The notes: generated by a model from the letters alone, not told the origin. 41,667 nucleotides of DNA from JBBSDV01 sp038240335 (GCA_038240335.1 JBBSDV010000003.1:1-41667); one strand, 5' to 3'. Shown: positions 1 through 8,379, numbered from the stretch's first letter. Translations and numbers: made by a program.

Positions 1-63
1 CCCCCGCTACTGCTGATTCGTTATGTAATCGTTTAGCACTTTCGTGTGCGGTGGTCTCGCCGC

Positions 64-3000
64 CTACTGTTTCACTATCTCGAAGGCGCGGGCGATGCCG
101 TCCCAGCGGTCGAAGCCTGCGCCGCCCTTGCTGCAGGTGACGTCGGCGGCGGTGACGGTGATGTTCGCGGGGACGCGGGCGACCCACGTCTGCCAGCGAT
201 AGTCCGTCAGGTCACCGGTCGGCTTGGCGGCGTAGCCCTTCGCGGCGCAGGCGGTCGCCGAGTAGACGTTGAACATCACGTCCTGCGAGCCAGCGGGCGT
301 CAGGCTGTTGTCCGGCAGCACCGGGCCATCGAAAGCGATGTTGTCCCAGTGGAACTGCTGGAGGTTGACGGAACACTCATTCGTCTTGCAGGGGTTGTAG
401 GACACCTGCGCGAGGTACGGGTAGGCGCGATCGAACCCAAGATCCGAGATGGCGGTGTTCATGTACTCGGCGCCGTTAATCGTGACGCGAACGTGTGTGC
501 GCGTCAGGTAGACGTCGATGTGGTCGCGGACGTTATCGACGCCGAAGTACGTGGCGGTCGGGCTGATGTCGGTCGTCACGACGTCGTTCCGTGTGACGGT
601 GGCATCGATGCGGCCGTTGGCGAACCAGAGGGCGAACTCGTTCGCCGGCACGCGGACATCCTGGCGGCGGTCGTCGACCACGGCCTTCGTCAGCTCCGGC
701 GAGAGGATGAGGCGCACGTAGCGGCGCGCGCTCGTCTTGAGATCGACGTCGAAGTGGAAGTGACCCTCGCGGCCGGCGAAGTCGAACGGCTGGTGCAGGC
801 GCATCACGGCCATGCCGAACTGGCTGTCCTCCATCCGCGACATGATGTGCTCGTTCGCCGAGAACCCGCACGGGAACGGCAGTTGGGCCGGGATCTCGCC
901 GCCGAGGTAGGCCTCTAGCTCCATACTCGGGTCGTAGTAAGGCTGAGTCGATGCGGCGGCGACGTTCGTGCTTGAGAAGCAGTCGAACGAGTAGGGATCG
1001 GCGGGAGCGGGGAACGGAATCTGCGTGGCGCCGGATGTCTTCCCCCGGAAGTCGTCGCAGAAGCCGCCAGCGCTCCAGGTGTCGCAGAAGTAGCGCGGAT
1101 CGCCACAGTTCGAGACGCAGCCGCCGCCGTTCGTCGGCATGCTCGTCGGCGTCGGCGCGGGCGCCGTCGTGGCGGTCGGGGTCGATGTGCGCGTGGCGGT
1201 CATCGGCACGATCGTCGTGCCGGGCTCAATGCCCATGGTCGGGCCGGGGGATGCCGTCGCGTTCGTCACGACGGCGGTCGGTACGGGCGTCTGGGGCGGC
1301 AGGCTGCCGGACATCTGGATCGTGCCGAAGGCGCTCATCGCGTAATTCGGCGCCTCTTGCCAAGCGCCAATCGTCGACGGGAAGGCTCCGTACGGCAGCG
1401 GTGTCCAACCAACGCTCGCAGTGCCGCCGGCACCCGATGCGACACGGAATACGGTCGCCTGGGCGTCCGTCTGGGTCATGATCCAGTAGTTGCCGGACGC
1501 GATCGCCGGATGCTGGATCGACGGGATCGTCACCCAGCCTGGAATCGCGGATGCGTCGGCGGTATCGGCGATCTTGGCGCCGGGGGAGCCATCAGCGGTG
1601 CTGGCGTAGAGACCGAGGCGGATGTGCGAGTTCGCGGCGGCGCTGCCCACGAACGCCGAGAGGCTGGCGAGCGTGCCGTTGCCCGTAAGCGTGACGTTCG
1701 TGCCGTTGATGTAGTTCCAGTCCGAATCATCGTTCGTGCCGGCGGTCGACATGTGGCCGAAGTTCAGCGTCGCGGGCGTGCTCGTCGGCGTCGCGGCGGA
1801 CGTTGTTCGCGTCGCGGTCGGGGTCGACGTGCGGGTGGCGGTCGCCGGCGGCTGCGTGGCGACAGACGGCGTTGTGCGCGTCGCGGTCGGCCCCGTCGTG
1901 CGGGTTGCCGTGGGCGTATTCGTGCGAGTCGCCCTCGCGACCGTCGTGCGCGTCGAAGTCGACGGCACGGCGATCGGCGTCCGCGTGGCAGTCACTGTCG
2001 CGGCCGCTGTGCGCGTGATGGTCGGCGGCAGCGTCGGCACGACGATCGGAGTCTTCGTGCGGGTCGCCGTCGCCTGGGCGACGCCGGTGGACGTCGCGCC
2101 GGCGATCGACGTGCGCGTCGCGGCAGCGGCGGTTGCCGTTTGCACCTGCGGGAGGCTATTGATCGGCGGGATGCGGACGATCGCCGCGTGCGCCGCCTCC
2201 CACGGCGTGTAGGTGCCCCAGTCGATGACGAGCTTATCGCCGGTCGCGCCCGAGTTGTAGCTCCATCCCCAGACGCCGGCATAACCGTTGGCGAGGATCG
2301 TGTCGAGCATGGCGCCGCCGGTTCCGGTCGGGGTGTGCACCTCGCCGACGACAATCGGCTTATCAAGGCCAAGGGTGCTGACCTTCTGGGTCAGCGGCGA
2401 CCAGGTCGATGTGCCAAGCACGGAATCGTTCGTGCTGCAGCAATCCATCCATTGGTAGTAGTGCGTCTGATAGAAGTCGAGGTGCAGCTGCGGCAGTCCG
2501 CGCGAGGCGGCGAACGAGTCGGTCCAGACCTTGTTCCACTTGAGCGCAGCGGAACCGACCGTCACCTGATCGGGCGTGTAGAAGTGGAGGAGGGCCGAAG
2601 CGCTGCTCGCGAAGCTCCACCATTGCTGCATCGTGACGGCGTTCATGTTGGCGTTGACGGCGGCGGACGGAAGGTCGGAGAGCGCCCACTCCGGCTCGTT
2701 CATCAACTCCCACGACATGATCGCCGGCTCGTTCGCGTAGGCCGTGGCGAGGGGCTTGACGACGTTGTTCACGAGCGCGTTGCGCTTCGCTGCGTCCGTG
2801 AGCAGATCGGTGTGACCGCCGAGCTGGACGCCGCCGGACGATGTCGGCTTCGCAAGCATACTGACGTCAAAGAGGACCAGGTCGAGGAAGATGCCGTTCT
2901 GGCGGGCGAGCGCGATCGCGGCATTGAGGTCGGTGTATACGGATGGCTGGAGGCCGGTCGGCGTGCCATCGGCAGCGAAGTTGATGCCGGCGCGGCCATC

Positions 3001-3894
3001 GGCGAAGACCCACCAGCGGGCGACGTGGACGCCCTTCGCCTTCATGTCGGCGAACTGGGCGGCGATGCCGTTGTCCGTGCTGACGCCCATGGAGCCCCAC
3101 GCGTTGGAGCCGAAGTCATTGCCGTAGTGATTCCAGGCGTAGTTGGCACCGAGCAGGAAGTACGGCGCGCCGTTCACCTGCACGCGAGACGACGCGGTCG
3201 CGCCGAGTACGCTACCGCTCGGGTTGCGGTGCGCCGGCGCCGGGAACGGGATGCTCGTCTCGTGGACGCCGTCGGTGGCGATGAGGTCAATCGTTCCGTC
3301 GGCGCTTACCGGCATCTCGTGGCCGGCGCCGGGCATCGGCGCGTACGCGAGCACGTCGCCGGCCGGCGAGGCCGCGACGGTCACGGCGTCATCGTCGGGG
3401 TGGTGCCAAAAGATGCGGACGCTGCTGTTGGCGTCGAAGTGCTCGCCACGCACGAGCATGAGGACGCCTTGCTCCGTATCGACGGCCTCGGCGGTGATAT
3501 TCGGCGATGCCGGCGAACTGCCGGTGAGGCTCGTGATGGCGACCGTCGCCGGGACGACGAGCACTGCCAGTACCGCGACGATTGCAGCACGCGGCAGCTT
3601 GCGCGGTTGTGATGCGGGTGTATCCGGACGTGATCGCGGAGCACGGGCGACGCGATCGCGCGCGCTCGTTGGCGCGGTTGCGCCGATACCCGCGAACGGG
3701 GTCGATTCTTCGGCGGCGACGATCGCGGTAACGTCGGATGCCACGTCATCAGCGCGTGGTTCCGATGTGCCTGTTGGCAACGAATCGGTCGTGACGGCGC
3801 GGCGGCTGCGGTTGTTGTCCTGCTTGAAGATGATGATCGCGACGAGCGCGAGGGCGACCGTCGTGATACTACGCCAGCTGATCCATTTGCACAT
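64..3894 (-). CDS. Large exported GH5-like (clan A) glycoside hydrolase with Thr-rich linkers and C-terminal beta-sandwich domain
   Basis: This is a predicted surface polysaccharide hydrolase of about 1276 residues. A membrane segment lies at residues 8-23 and a second hydrophobic stretch at about 103-122. An Ig/IPT-like domain follows at about 130-220. A TIM-barrel glycosidase domain spans about 235-575, with the acid Glu in ELMNEPE (E400) and the likely nucleophile in VVGEV (E518), the pattern of clan A/GH5-type enzymes. A linker of TATRT-type repeats (about 587-708) leads to a beta-rich domain (710-862). A second T/P linker leads to a Cys-containing, concanavalin-like C-terminal domain (926-1276). 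I chose the ATG at 3894 because GGGAG lies upstream and the hydrophobic segment follows at once. In-frame ATGs further upstream are possible. The substrate cannot be read from the sequence; beta-mannan or beta-glucan is a guess. Confidence 0.85.
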   Translation of the reverse strand: MCKWISWRSITTVALALVAIIIFKQDNNRSRRAVTTDSLPTGTSEPRADDVASDVTAIVAAEESTPFAGIGATAPTSARDRVARAPRSRPDTPASQPRKLPRAAIVAVLAVLVVPATVAITSLTGSSPASPNITAEAVDTEQGVLMLVRGEHFDANSSVRIFWHHPDDDAVTVAASPAGDVLAYAPMPGAGHEMPVSADGTIDLIATDGVHETSIPFPAPAHRNPSGSVLGATASSRVQVNGAPYFLLGANYAWNHYGNDFGSNAWGSMGVSTDNGIAAQFADMKAKGVHVARWWVFADGRAGINFAADGTPTGLQPSVYTDLNAAIALARQNGIFLDLVLFDVSMLAKPTSSGGVQLGGHTDLLTDAAKRNALVNNVVKPLATAYANEPAIMSWELMNEPEWALSDLPSAAVNANMNAVTMQQWWSFASSASALLHFYTPDQVTVGSAALKWNKVWTDSFAASRGLPQLHLDFYQTHYYQWMDCCSTNDSVLGTSTWSPLTQKVSTLGLDKPIVVGEVHTPTGTGGAMLDTILANGYAGVWGWSYNSGATGDKLVIDWGTYTPWEAAHAAIVRIPPINSLPQVQTATAAAATRTSIAGATSTGVAQATATRTKTPIVVPTLPPTITRTAAATVTATRTPIAVPSTSTRTTVARATRTNTPTATRTTGPTATRTTPSVATQPPATATRTSTPTATRTTSAATPTSTPATLNFGHMSTAGTNDDSDWNYINGTNVTLTGNGTLASLSAFVGSAAANSHIRLGLYASTADGSPGAKIADTADASAIPGWVTIPSIQHPAIASGNYWIMTQTDAQATVFRVASGAGGTASVGWTPLPYGAFPSTIGAWQEAPNYAMSAFGTIQMSGSLPPQTPVPTAVVTNATASPGPTMGIEPGTTIVPMTATRTSTPTATTAPAPTPTSMPTNGGGCVSNCGDPRYFCDTWSAGGFCDDFRGKTSGATQIPFPAPADPYSFDCFSSTNVAAASTQPYYDPSMELEAYLGGEIPAQLPFPCGFSANEHIMSRMEDSQFGMAVMRLHQPFDFAGREGHFHFDVDLKTSARRYVRLILSPELTKAVVDDRRQDVRVPANEFALWFANGRIDATVTRNDVVTTDISPTATYFGVDNVRDHIDVYLTRTHVRVTINGAEYMNTAISDLGFDRAYPYLAQVSYNPCKTNECSVNLQQFHWDNIAFDGPVLPDNSLTPAGSQDVMFNVYSATACAAKGYAAKPTGDLTDYRWQTWVARVPANITVTAADVTCSKGGAGFDRWDGIARAFEIVKQ
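1780..2140 (-). repeat. Coding minisatellite for Thr/Arg-rich linker
   Basis: Inside the glycoside hydrolase gene the DNA is a degenerate repeat of a GTCGCGGTCGG-like unit. It encodes many TATRT/TRT motifs. A shorter block of the same kind lies near 1150-1210. Such linkers separate domains and are prone to length change. Confidence 0.7.
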
Positions 3895-4510
3895 AATCCC
3901 CAACTCCCATCGACATCTCATCGCGCATAGGGCCCTGCGGCCCGGCGGCAGCAAGCAGCGAATCCGCTGCGTTATGTACCGCTACACCTCGATGAGACGT
4001 CCACCCTGCAAATTGGCGCCGCTATGGCGTAGCGGAGCCTTTCGATCCGAGAAACGAATCGTTTTCCCTGAACCCGTAGAGGAAGTGTCGGCGCGTTTGG
4101 CGTGTCCCGAAGGGGGACGATGTGCCTCACTCACCGCCGATCACCTCTCATCTCGCTTCGGGCGGGTTCCACTCCGCCTGTTCAGGGATGCGACTTGCTT
4201 GCACCCGGCAATGGTAGGCAGCGGCCAAAACGGGGTTGCCATCGCTAGCACTCGTTTCGCGCCATCTATCCACCGATGCCGCCGGGTGCATTCCCTTAAT
4301 CCGCGAATATAGGTTCGGCGCTCCCCAGCGGACGTTGAGTTCGATGCGGCGTCGGCGAGCGTCGGCGCGGGCACGAAGCGTCGGCGCCGGATTCAAATCG
4401 GGGCTTTCCGCTGGTTGCGTAATCGCCGACTATACGAGCGGGTAGCTGCGGCGGGCGGCGTTCTGGCAGCGGCGACGATCGTAGTCGGACATTCGCCGGA
4501 TTAGAGGTAT
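3895..4510. other. Gene-free divergent promoter region
   Basis: The 616 bases lie between two divergent genes and must hold both promoters. I see no convincing ORF. A hairpin with arms CCGCTA/TAGCGG extended by GGC/GCC lies near 4017-4045, and a small GTCCC/GGGAC hairpin lies near 4102-4118. A possible -10 (TATACG, about 4431) faces the acetyltransferase gene. I looked for the c-di-GMP-I riboswitch core and did not find it. Confidence 0.5.
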
Positions 4511-5038
4511 ATGCTCGAACTTTTTCGGGAGGACGCAAAGCGCTGGGTGACACCGGGCGGCATTGCGGACGAGTCGGATCTCACGTTCTGGCAGATCGTG
4601 ACGCTGCTGTATCGCCACATGCCGCTCCGGGCGATGCTGTGGTTCAGATTCGGCTCGTGGTGCAAGCAGCAAGGCATTCCCGGATTGCCGGGGATCGTTC
4701 AGCGTCACATCTATTCGGCACACGGGCTCGAGATCTGGATCGGCGCGGACATCGGCGGCGGGCTGTACGTCGCGCATCCGATCGGCACGGTGATCGCGGT
4801 GAAGCGGATGGGGGTGAACTGCAGCATCATCGCGTCGGTGACGCTCGGCCTGCGAGAAGACGGCACGTTCCCCGAGATCGGCGACGGTGTCTTTATCGGG
4901 GCCGGGGCGCGGGTGATTGGCGGCGTCCGCGTCGGCGATCATGCGGTGATCGGCGCGAACGCGGTGGTGGTGCACGATGTGCCGGCGGGAGCGACGGTGG
5001 TCGGCATTCCGGCGCGGGTCGTGAGCCAGGGCGCTTGA
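4511..5038 (+). CDS. Serine acetyltransferase-like hexapeptide-repeat protein
   Basis: The 175-residue protein has a short alpha-helical N-terminus (about 1-60) followed by left-handed beta-helix hexapeptide repeats. Examples are IWIGADIGGG, GVFIGAGARVIG and VGDHAVIGANAVVVHDV, with the closing motif GIPARVV. This is the CysE/serine O-acetyltransferase-like fold, but the protein is shorter than typical CysE (about 260 residues) because the helical domain is reduced. Acyl transfer from acetyl-CoA to serine or to a sugar or polysaccharide are both possible. GAGG lies only 3 nt before the ATG, so translation signals are weak. A heptamer array starts 5 bases after the stop codon. Confidence 0.8.
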   Translation: MLELFREDAKRWVTPGGIADESDLTFWQIVTLLYRHMPLRAMLWFRFGSWCKQQGIPGLPGIVQRHIYSAHGLEIWIGADIGGGLYVAHPIGTVIAVKRMGVNCSIIASVTLGLREDGTFPEIGDGVFIGAGARVIGGVRVGDHAVIGANAVVVHDVPAGATVVGIPARVVSQGA

Positions 5039-5042
5039 TTTC

Positions 5043-5091
5043 GTGACTGGTGGCTGGTGGCTGGTGGCTGGTGGCTGGTGGCTGGTGACTG
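5043..5091 (+). repeat. Heptamer array: GTGACTG, 5x GTGGCTG, GTGACTG
   Basis: Seven contiguous 7-bp units with symmetric outer variants lie between two plus-strand genes. This is family A of the heptamer arrays. Confidence 0.97.
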
Positions 5092-5143
5092 TTATTGCCG
5101 CGCGCGGCGTGAACACGGGCGAGATCCGTGAGTGGACTGGACT

Positions 5144-5368
5144 ATGAAGCCATTCAGCTATCGGAAGCCGAGTCTGGCGCGGATGCTGGGGATCTCGGCG
5201 GCGAAGAGCAAGTTCACGCGGGCGACGGGGGGACGCGCCGTGCGGCACCCGCGCTCGATTCTCGAGAACTACGAGCGGCGGACGAAGCGGCGCTGGGGGT
5301 ATTACTCGGCCCCGGCAAAGCTGATGCGGAACCGGCACCTTTGGTGGGGATGGATCAAGTTGTGGTGA
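5144..5368 (+). CDS. Small basic protein of unknown function
   Basis: The 74-residue product starts MKPFSYRKPSLARMLG and is rich in Lys, Arg and Trp (ending in WWGWIKLW). Codon third positions are strongly G/C, as in real genes here, and it fills the space between two genes. A GTG 12 bases upstream (5132) is an alternative start. The RBS is weak (GAGTGGA-like). I do not recognise a family. The charge and size suggest a nucleic-acid- or ribosome-associated protein, which is only a guess. It converges with the membrane protein gene downstream. Confidence 0.6.
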   Translation: MKPFSYRKPSLARMLGISAAKSKFTRATGGRAVRHPRSILENYERRTKRRWGYYSAPAKLMRNRHLWWGWIKLW

Positions 5369-5392
5369 GCGAATAGGGCCGATGTCGCGCAT

Positions 5393-5429
5393 CGAGGCGA
5401 GCCGCGGGCGTACTGCGCCAGGCGCCTCG
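5393..5429. terminator. Possible bidirectional terminator hairpin
   Basis: CGAGGCG and CGCCTCG arms enclose an inner GGCG/CGCC stem, between convergent genes ending at 5368 and 5443. There is no clear U tract. Confidence 0.4.
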
Positions 5430-5442
5430 CATCTGTTCGCCG

Positions 5443-6003
5443 CTACTGAGGACCATGGGCGGCTTGATAGCTGCGGACGTCGGCGTAAGCGCCGAGCGCC
5501 ATGAGGGCCACGAACACGATGCCGGCGGACTCGAGGAACACTCCGACGTGCAGGCCGGCGATCGAGTCGCGGAAGAGCACCTGGTCGATGTTGTGCAGCG
5601 AGACGGCGCGAATGGCGAGGAAGCTCAGGACGTAGACAACGCCGAGCATCGTCAACAGTTCCCACCAGCGGTAGGCGCGCAGGTACCAGGCGCCGATCGC
5701 ACCGACGACGACGCCGCCGAGCACGATTACCACGACGGCGAGCTCCTGGAAGGGGCGCCGGTTGTCGTAGAGATTGTGATCGTGCGCATAATCGCGGACG
5801 GGGCCGCCGATGATGTGCGTGAACTGCAACTCGCGGATCAACGCGAGGGCGAGCAGGATGGCGGCGTTGGCGAGCCAGAAGCGCCATTGCGTGACGAGCG
5901 GGGGGTGGGGACGTCCGGCGTTGCGGGTGTAGGCGATGATGACGCAGAGCGCGGCGACGAGCACGTAGGCCACGCTGCGCACCGCGGGGGTCGGGTAGTT
6001 CAC
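5443..6003 (-). CDS. Integral membrane protein of unknown function
   Basis: The protein has about 186 residues and five hydrophobic segments (about 10-25, 42-58, 88-108, 115-135 and 150-172). Polar loops contain the conserved-looking stretch QFTHIIGGPVRDYAHDH. I recognise no family. The only upstream in-frame start is a GTG at 6003 that lies inside a heptamer array and has no Shine-Dalgarno sequence. A GTG at codon 8 (PAVRS) may be the real start. Function is unknown, and neither neighbour suggests a pathway. Confidence 0.7.
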   Translation of the reverse strand: MNYPTPAVRSVAYVLVAALCVIIAYTRNAGRPHPPLVTQWRFWLANAAILLALALIRELQFTHIIGGPVRDYAHDHNLYDNRRPFQELAVVVIVLGGVVVGAIGAWYLRAYRWWELLTMLGVVYVLSFLAIRAVSLHNIDQVLFRDSIAGLHVGVFLESAGIVFVALMALGAYADVRSYQAAHGPQ

Positions 6004-6029
6004 AGTTCGTAGTTCACAGTTTGTAGTCC
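5995..6029 (+). repeat. Heptamer array: GTAGTTC/ACAGTTC alternating
   Basis: Five 7-bp units: GTAGTTC, ACAGTTC, GTAGTTC, ACAGTTT, GTAGTCC. It overlaps the annotated start of the membrane protein gene. This is family B. Confidence 0.93.
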
Positions 6030-6122
6030 GCGCGTCTTCGTTTGCGATCGGTCGGTCGTACTCAGAAACGAGCGGCGGGTATCTCCGCCGGTCAGAGCCT
6101 CGACAACGCTGGCCGACATCGA

Positions 6123-6151
6123 TGGTAACGCGCGGTTGGGAGCGGCGTTAC
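6123..6151 (-). terminator. Hairpin overlapping the hydrolase stop codon
   Basis: GGTAACGC pairs with GCGTTACC across a 13-nt loop at the 3' end of the alpha/beta hydrolase gene. A second CGGCGG/CCGCCG hairpin lies at 6073-6090. Neither has a U tract, so a terminator role is tentative. Confidence 0.35.
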
Positions 6152-6789
6152 CCGCGGCGGGTGAATCCGAGACTGTCGATGGAGGCGGCGACTTCCGCCG
6201 TGAGCCGCTCGATGCCGGGATACCAGTTGTGGGCGACGCCGGGGATGACGACTGTACGTCGGGCCGGCGTCGCCAGGGCACTGACGGCGGCGGCCGGTGA
6301 GATGGCGTCCTGATCGCCCGTGAGTACGAGGGTGGGCAACTGATGCGTCGCTCCGGGAAGCGCGCTATTGGCGATGGGCGGCGAGACGAGAATGAGGGCG
6401 TCGACCGGTGGTGCGCTCGAACCAGCGAGCAGGGCGGCGGCGATCATCGCGCCGAACGAGTAGCCGATGAGAACGAGCGGCAGCCCGGGCGCTGCGGACC
6501 GAAGAGCGACGACGGCCGCGCGGGCGTCGTTCACCCCACCGCGTCCGCCATCAAACGCGCCTTCGCTACGGCCTGCGCCGCGGAAGTTGACGCGTAGCGT
6601 CGTTGCCGGGGATGCGGCGAGCGTTTCACACAGCGTCGCAACGACGTGATTGTCCATGTCGCCGCCGTACTGGGGATGAGGGTGCAGCACGACGGCGGCG
6701 AACGCCGCGGGCTCGGCCTCGTGGAGGCGCGCCTCGAGGAGGAGGCCGTCGCTGCGAACGGCTAGCGGGCGTTCGATCAGGATGCTCAT
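6148..6789 (-). CDS. Alpha/beta hydrolase (COG2945-like)
   Basis: The 213-residue protein carries HPHPQYGGDMDNHV near the N-terminus, typical of a family of predicted small alpha/beta hydrolases. The nucleophile elbow is GYSFGA (S111). The likely acid is the Asp in LTGDQDAISP and the likely His is in GVAHNWY. It is cytoplasmic with no signal peptide. The ATG at 6789 overlaps the stop codon of the upstream gene as ATGA, so the two genes are almost certainly translationally coupled. The substrate is unknown; an ester or thioester is likely. Confidence 0.88.
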   Translation of the reverse strand: MSILIERPLAVRSDGLLLEARLHEAEPAAFAAVVLHPHPQYGGDMDNHVVATLCETLAASPATTLRVNFRGAGRSEGAFDGGRGGVNDARAAVVALRSAAPGLPLVLIGYSFGAMIAAALLAGSSAPPVDALILVSPPIANSALPGATHQLPTLVLTGDQDAISPAAAVSALATPARRTVVIPGVAHNWYPGIERLTAEVAASIDSLGFTRRG

Positions 6790-7154
6790 CCGGCGCAGCT
6801 TCGAGCATGGGGCATCCGCGTCATATCGCCGCTTTCGATCGCGCCGGACCAGAGGTCGAGTTCGGGGACGTAGTAGAGGAGTGCGGAGATGTTGTTCGCG
6901 AGGCGGACGCGAAAGCCGTAACGTTCCTCCTCGCGCCACTCGGCCTCGATGGCGGTGATCTCGGCGCGCATGCCGTCACGCTCGAGCCAGCGGGGGATTA
7001 GCGGTGCGGTCTCGGCTTTCGCGCCGCTGCCGTCCGTGTAGATGGCGGCGAGGGCGAAGGCGCGGAGGCCGGCCTCTTCGTTGCTATCCAAAGTGAATCG
7101 CCATTGCCGCTCTCCTGTGTGAGCACCAGGCCTGGCAGCGCGCGGACGCGCCAC
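6786..7154 (-). CDS. Hypothetical protein coupled to alpha/beta hydrolase
   Basis: The product is up to 122 residues. The middle part (about 20-115) reads like a compact alpha/beta protein, with RWLERDGMRAEI and YYVPELDLWSG. I do not recognise a family. The start is unclear. The GTG at 7154 has no Shine-Dalgarno sequence. A perfect AGGAG plus ATG at 7104 opens a different frame that stops after six codons at 7084. Either a six-codon leader precedes translation of this gene, or one base is missing. It overlaps the hydrolase gene by 4 bases, so a shared function is likely. Confidence 0.55.
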   Translation of the reverse strand: MARPRAARPGAHTGERQWRFTLDSNEEAGLRAFALAAIYTDGSGAKAETAPLIPRWLERDGMRAEITAIEAEWREEERYGFRVRLANNISALLYYVPELDLWSGAIESGDMTRMPHARSCAG

Positions 7155-7400
7155 GTGACGCGTCGATCGGCGGCGCTCGGCGCGCAGTCTGACGCATCAT
7201 AACGGAGTTGTTACTGGACGAATCGACTGTTTGAGATCGTCGCTTCCTCATGGCTACGGCTCGAGGATCGTGCGCTGTGCTTCCCACGTCTCATAGTCTC
7301 GGACGAGAATCGATTGTCGGCGTTGTCCGACCTCCTCACCTCATTCGCCGTGTCCGCTTGCGCGTACCTGAATAGAGTTTGAAAAAAGAAAAGTAAGGTT

Positions 7401-7531
7401 CTGGGGGACACCCCCAGACCCCCGGCCGAGGCGCTGCGCCCTCCGTACTCCGGCTTCAGTCGACGGAACGAGGTGATGTCTGGAGGGCACCTCCCCGAGC
7501 TCCAGCAGAGTGCTCTGCACTCCCGGCTTCA
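7401..7531. repeat. Two degenerate copies of a G/C-palindromic repeat
   Basis: Unit 1 (7401-7458) opens with the perfect hairpin CTGGGGG-ACA-CCCCCAG. Unit 2 (7480-7531) opens with the related CTGGAGGGCACCTCCCC. Both then have a GCGCTGCGC or GTGCTCTGCAC core and end in CGGCTTCA. On the minus strand the first hairpin is followed after 8 nt by a T-rich run. Confidence 0.6.
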
Positions 7532-7573
7532 ATGACCGCAATGGCGACTCGGAGTCACCTCCGGACGTGCCAC

Positions 7574-7597
7574 AGGCCGCGCTGGGAAGCGCGGCCT
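7574..7597 (-). terminator. Strong hairpin downstream of lipoprotein gene
   Basis: A perfect 10-bp stem AGGCCGCGCT/AGCGCGGCCT with a 4-nt loop lies 46 bases after the lipoprotein gene stop codon. No U tract follows, so it may act as an RNA-stabilising or factor-assisted terminator. Confidence 0.5.
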
Positions 7598-7643
7598 GCG
7601 TAGTATTTACCTGTGGATGTGCTCCGGCGGAAGACGCACAGGG

Positions 7644-8279
7644 CTACGGCTTCGCTACGGCCCAGATGCCGCCGAGGCCGTCGCCCTTGGTGTCGCCGAC
7701 GGCGGCATCATTCTTGAAGTGGTAGAGCGGGAGGCCCTTGTACGTCACGATCTTCGTACCGTCGGCGAGCGAAGCGGTGCCGAGGTCTCCGGTGACGCCG
7801 GCGCCCTTGGTCTCGGCGCCCGAGGCGGAGGCAGTGAGCGGCGGCCAGTTGGCGATGATCGACGCGGGGACGGTGCTCGTACCGCTGCCTGCGACGTCAT
7901 TCTTGAACGTGTAGAGAGTCATTCCCTTGCTGTCGACGAGCACCGAGCCGATCGCCGTCGTGCCGACGTTGACGCTGGAGGTGCCGGTCGCGCCGGCGGC
8001 GGAGGTGCCGCTTGCCGCGGGAGTCGTGCCGGCCGCGGCGGTCGTACCGGCGGCGGCGGTCGTTGTGCCGGCGGGCTTCGTCGATGTGCCGACGGGCGTC
8101 GTCGTGGTCGCCTTCGTGGCGGCGACGGTCGGGGCCGAGCCACCCTTCGCGACGGCGGTCGAGGTCTTGTCGGCGCTGCTGGTGCCGCTACTGCATGCCG
8201 CGCCGATCAGCGCCGCGCCGGCGATCAATGCGGTCGCTGCGAGTGTGAGCGTGCGAGTTCGAGAATGCTTCTGGTCCAT
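7644..8279 (-). CDS. Lipoprotein with secreted repeat (YxFxxD type, PF03640/COG4315-like)
   Basis: The product has 211 residues. A signal peptide (1-28) ends in the lipobox-like LIGAAC. A long Ala/Thr/Gly-rich tether (about 30-105) follows. Two repeats of the secreted-repeat family come next, with cores LYTFKND and LYHFKND and the ending DGLGGIWAVAKP. It is anchored outside the cell membrane. The family's role is not established; redox or haem binding has been suggested for relatives. GGAGG lies 6 nt before the ATG at 8279, which decides the start over the adjacent ATG at 8282. Confidence 0.88.
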   Translation of the reverse strand: MDQKHSRTRTLTLAATALIAGAALIGAACSSGTSSADKTSTAVAKGGSAPTVAATKATTTTPVGTSTKPAGTTTAAAGTTAAAGTTPAASGTSAAGATGTSSVNVGTTAIGSVLVDSKGMTLYTFKNDVAGSGTSTVPASIIANWPPLTASASGAETKGAGVTGDLGTASLADGTKIVTYKGLPLYHFKNDAAVGDTKGDGLGGIWAVAKP

Positions 8280-8379
8280 CATATTCCTCCGTGGTGTCCT
8301 TTCCTTCAACAACATCCTAACGTACGTCATCTGCGCACAACCGGATGTAAGAAACGCAAGAAAAAGCGCGCCGGCGGGC

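Larger units (their letters stand above)
7155..7643. other. Gene-free region with degenerate duplicated repeat
   Basis: No credible gene is seen in these 489 bases. They hold two related 50-58 bp units (7401-7458 and 7480-7531), each ending in CGGCTTCA. They also hold two strong hairpins (7401-7417 and 7574-7597) and an A-rich stretch at 7379-7393. Confidence 0.6.

Noticed and set aside
1..63. Feature in the first 63 bases
   Set aside because: I see no gene or clear signal beyond the end of the glycosidase gene.
1357..3612. 751-residue plus-strand reading frame
   Set aside because: It is the antisense shadow of the glycoside hydrolase gene; the protein is Arg/Gly-rich with no domain.
3895..4510. 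c-di-GMP-I riboswitch upstream of the glycosidase gene
   Set aside because: The conserved GACGCAAAGC-type core is absent on both strands; only simple hairpins are seen.
4430..5887. 485-residue minus-strand frame
   Set aside because: It overlaps three genes with clear coding signals and translates the heptamer array into a PPATSHQPPATSHQ-like repeat.
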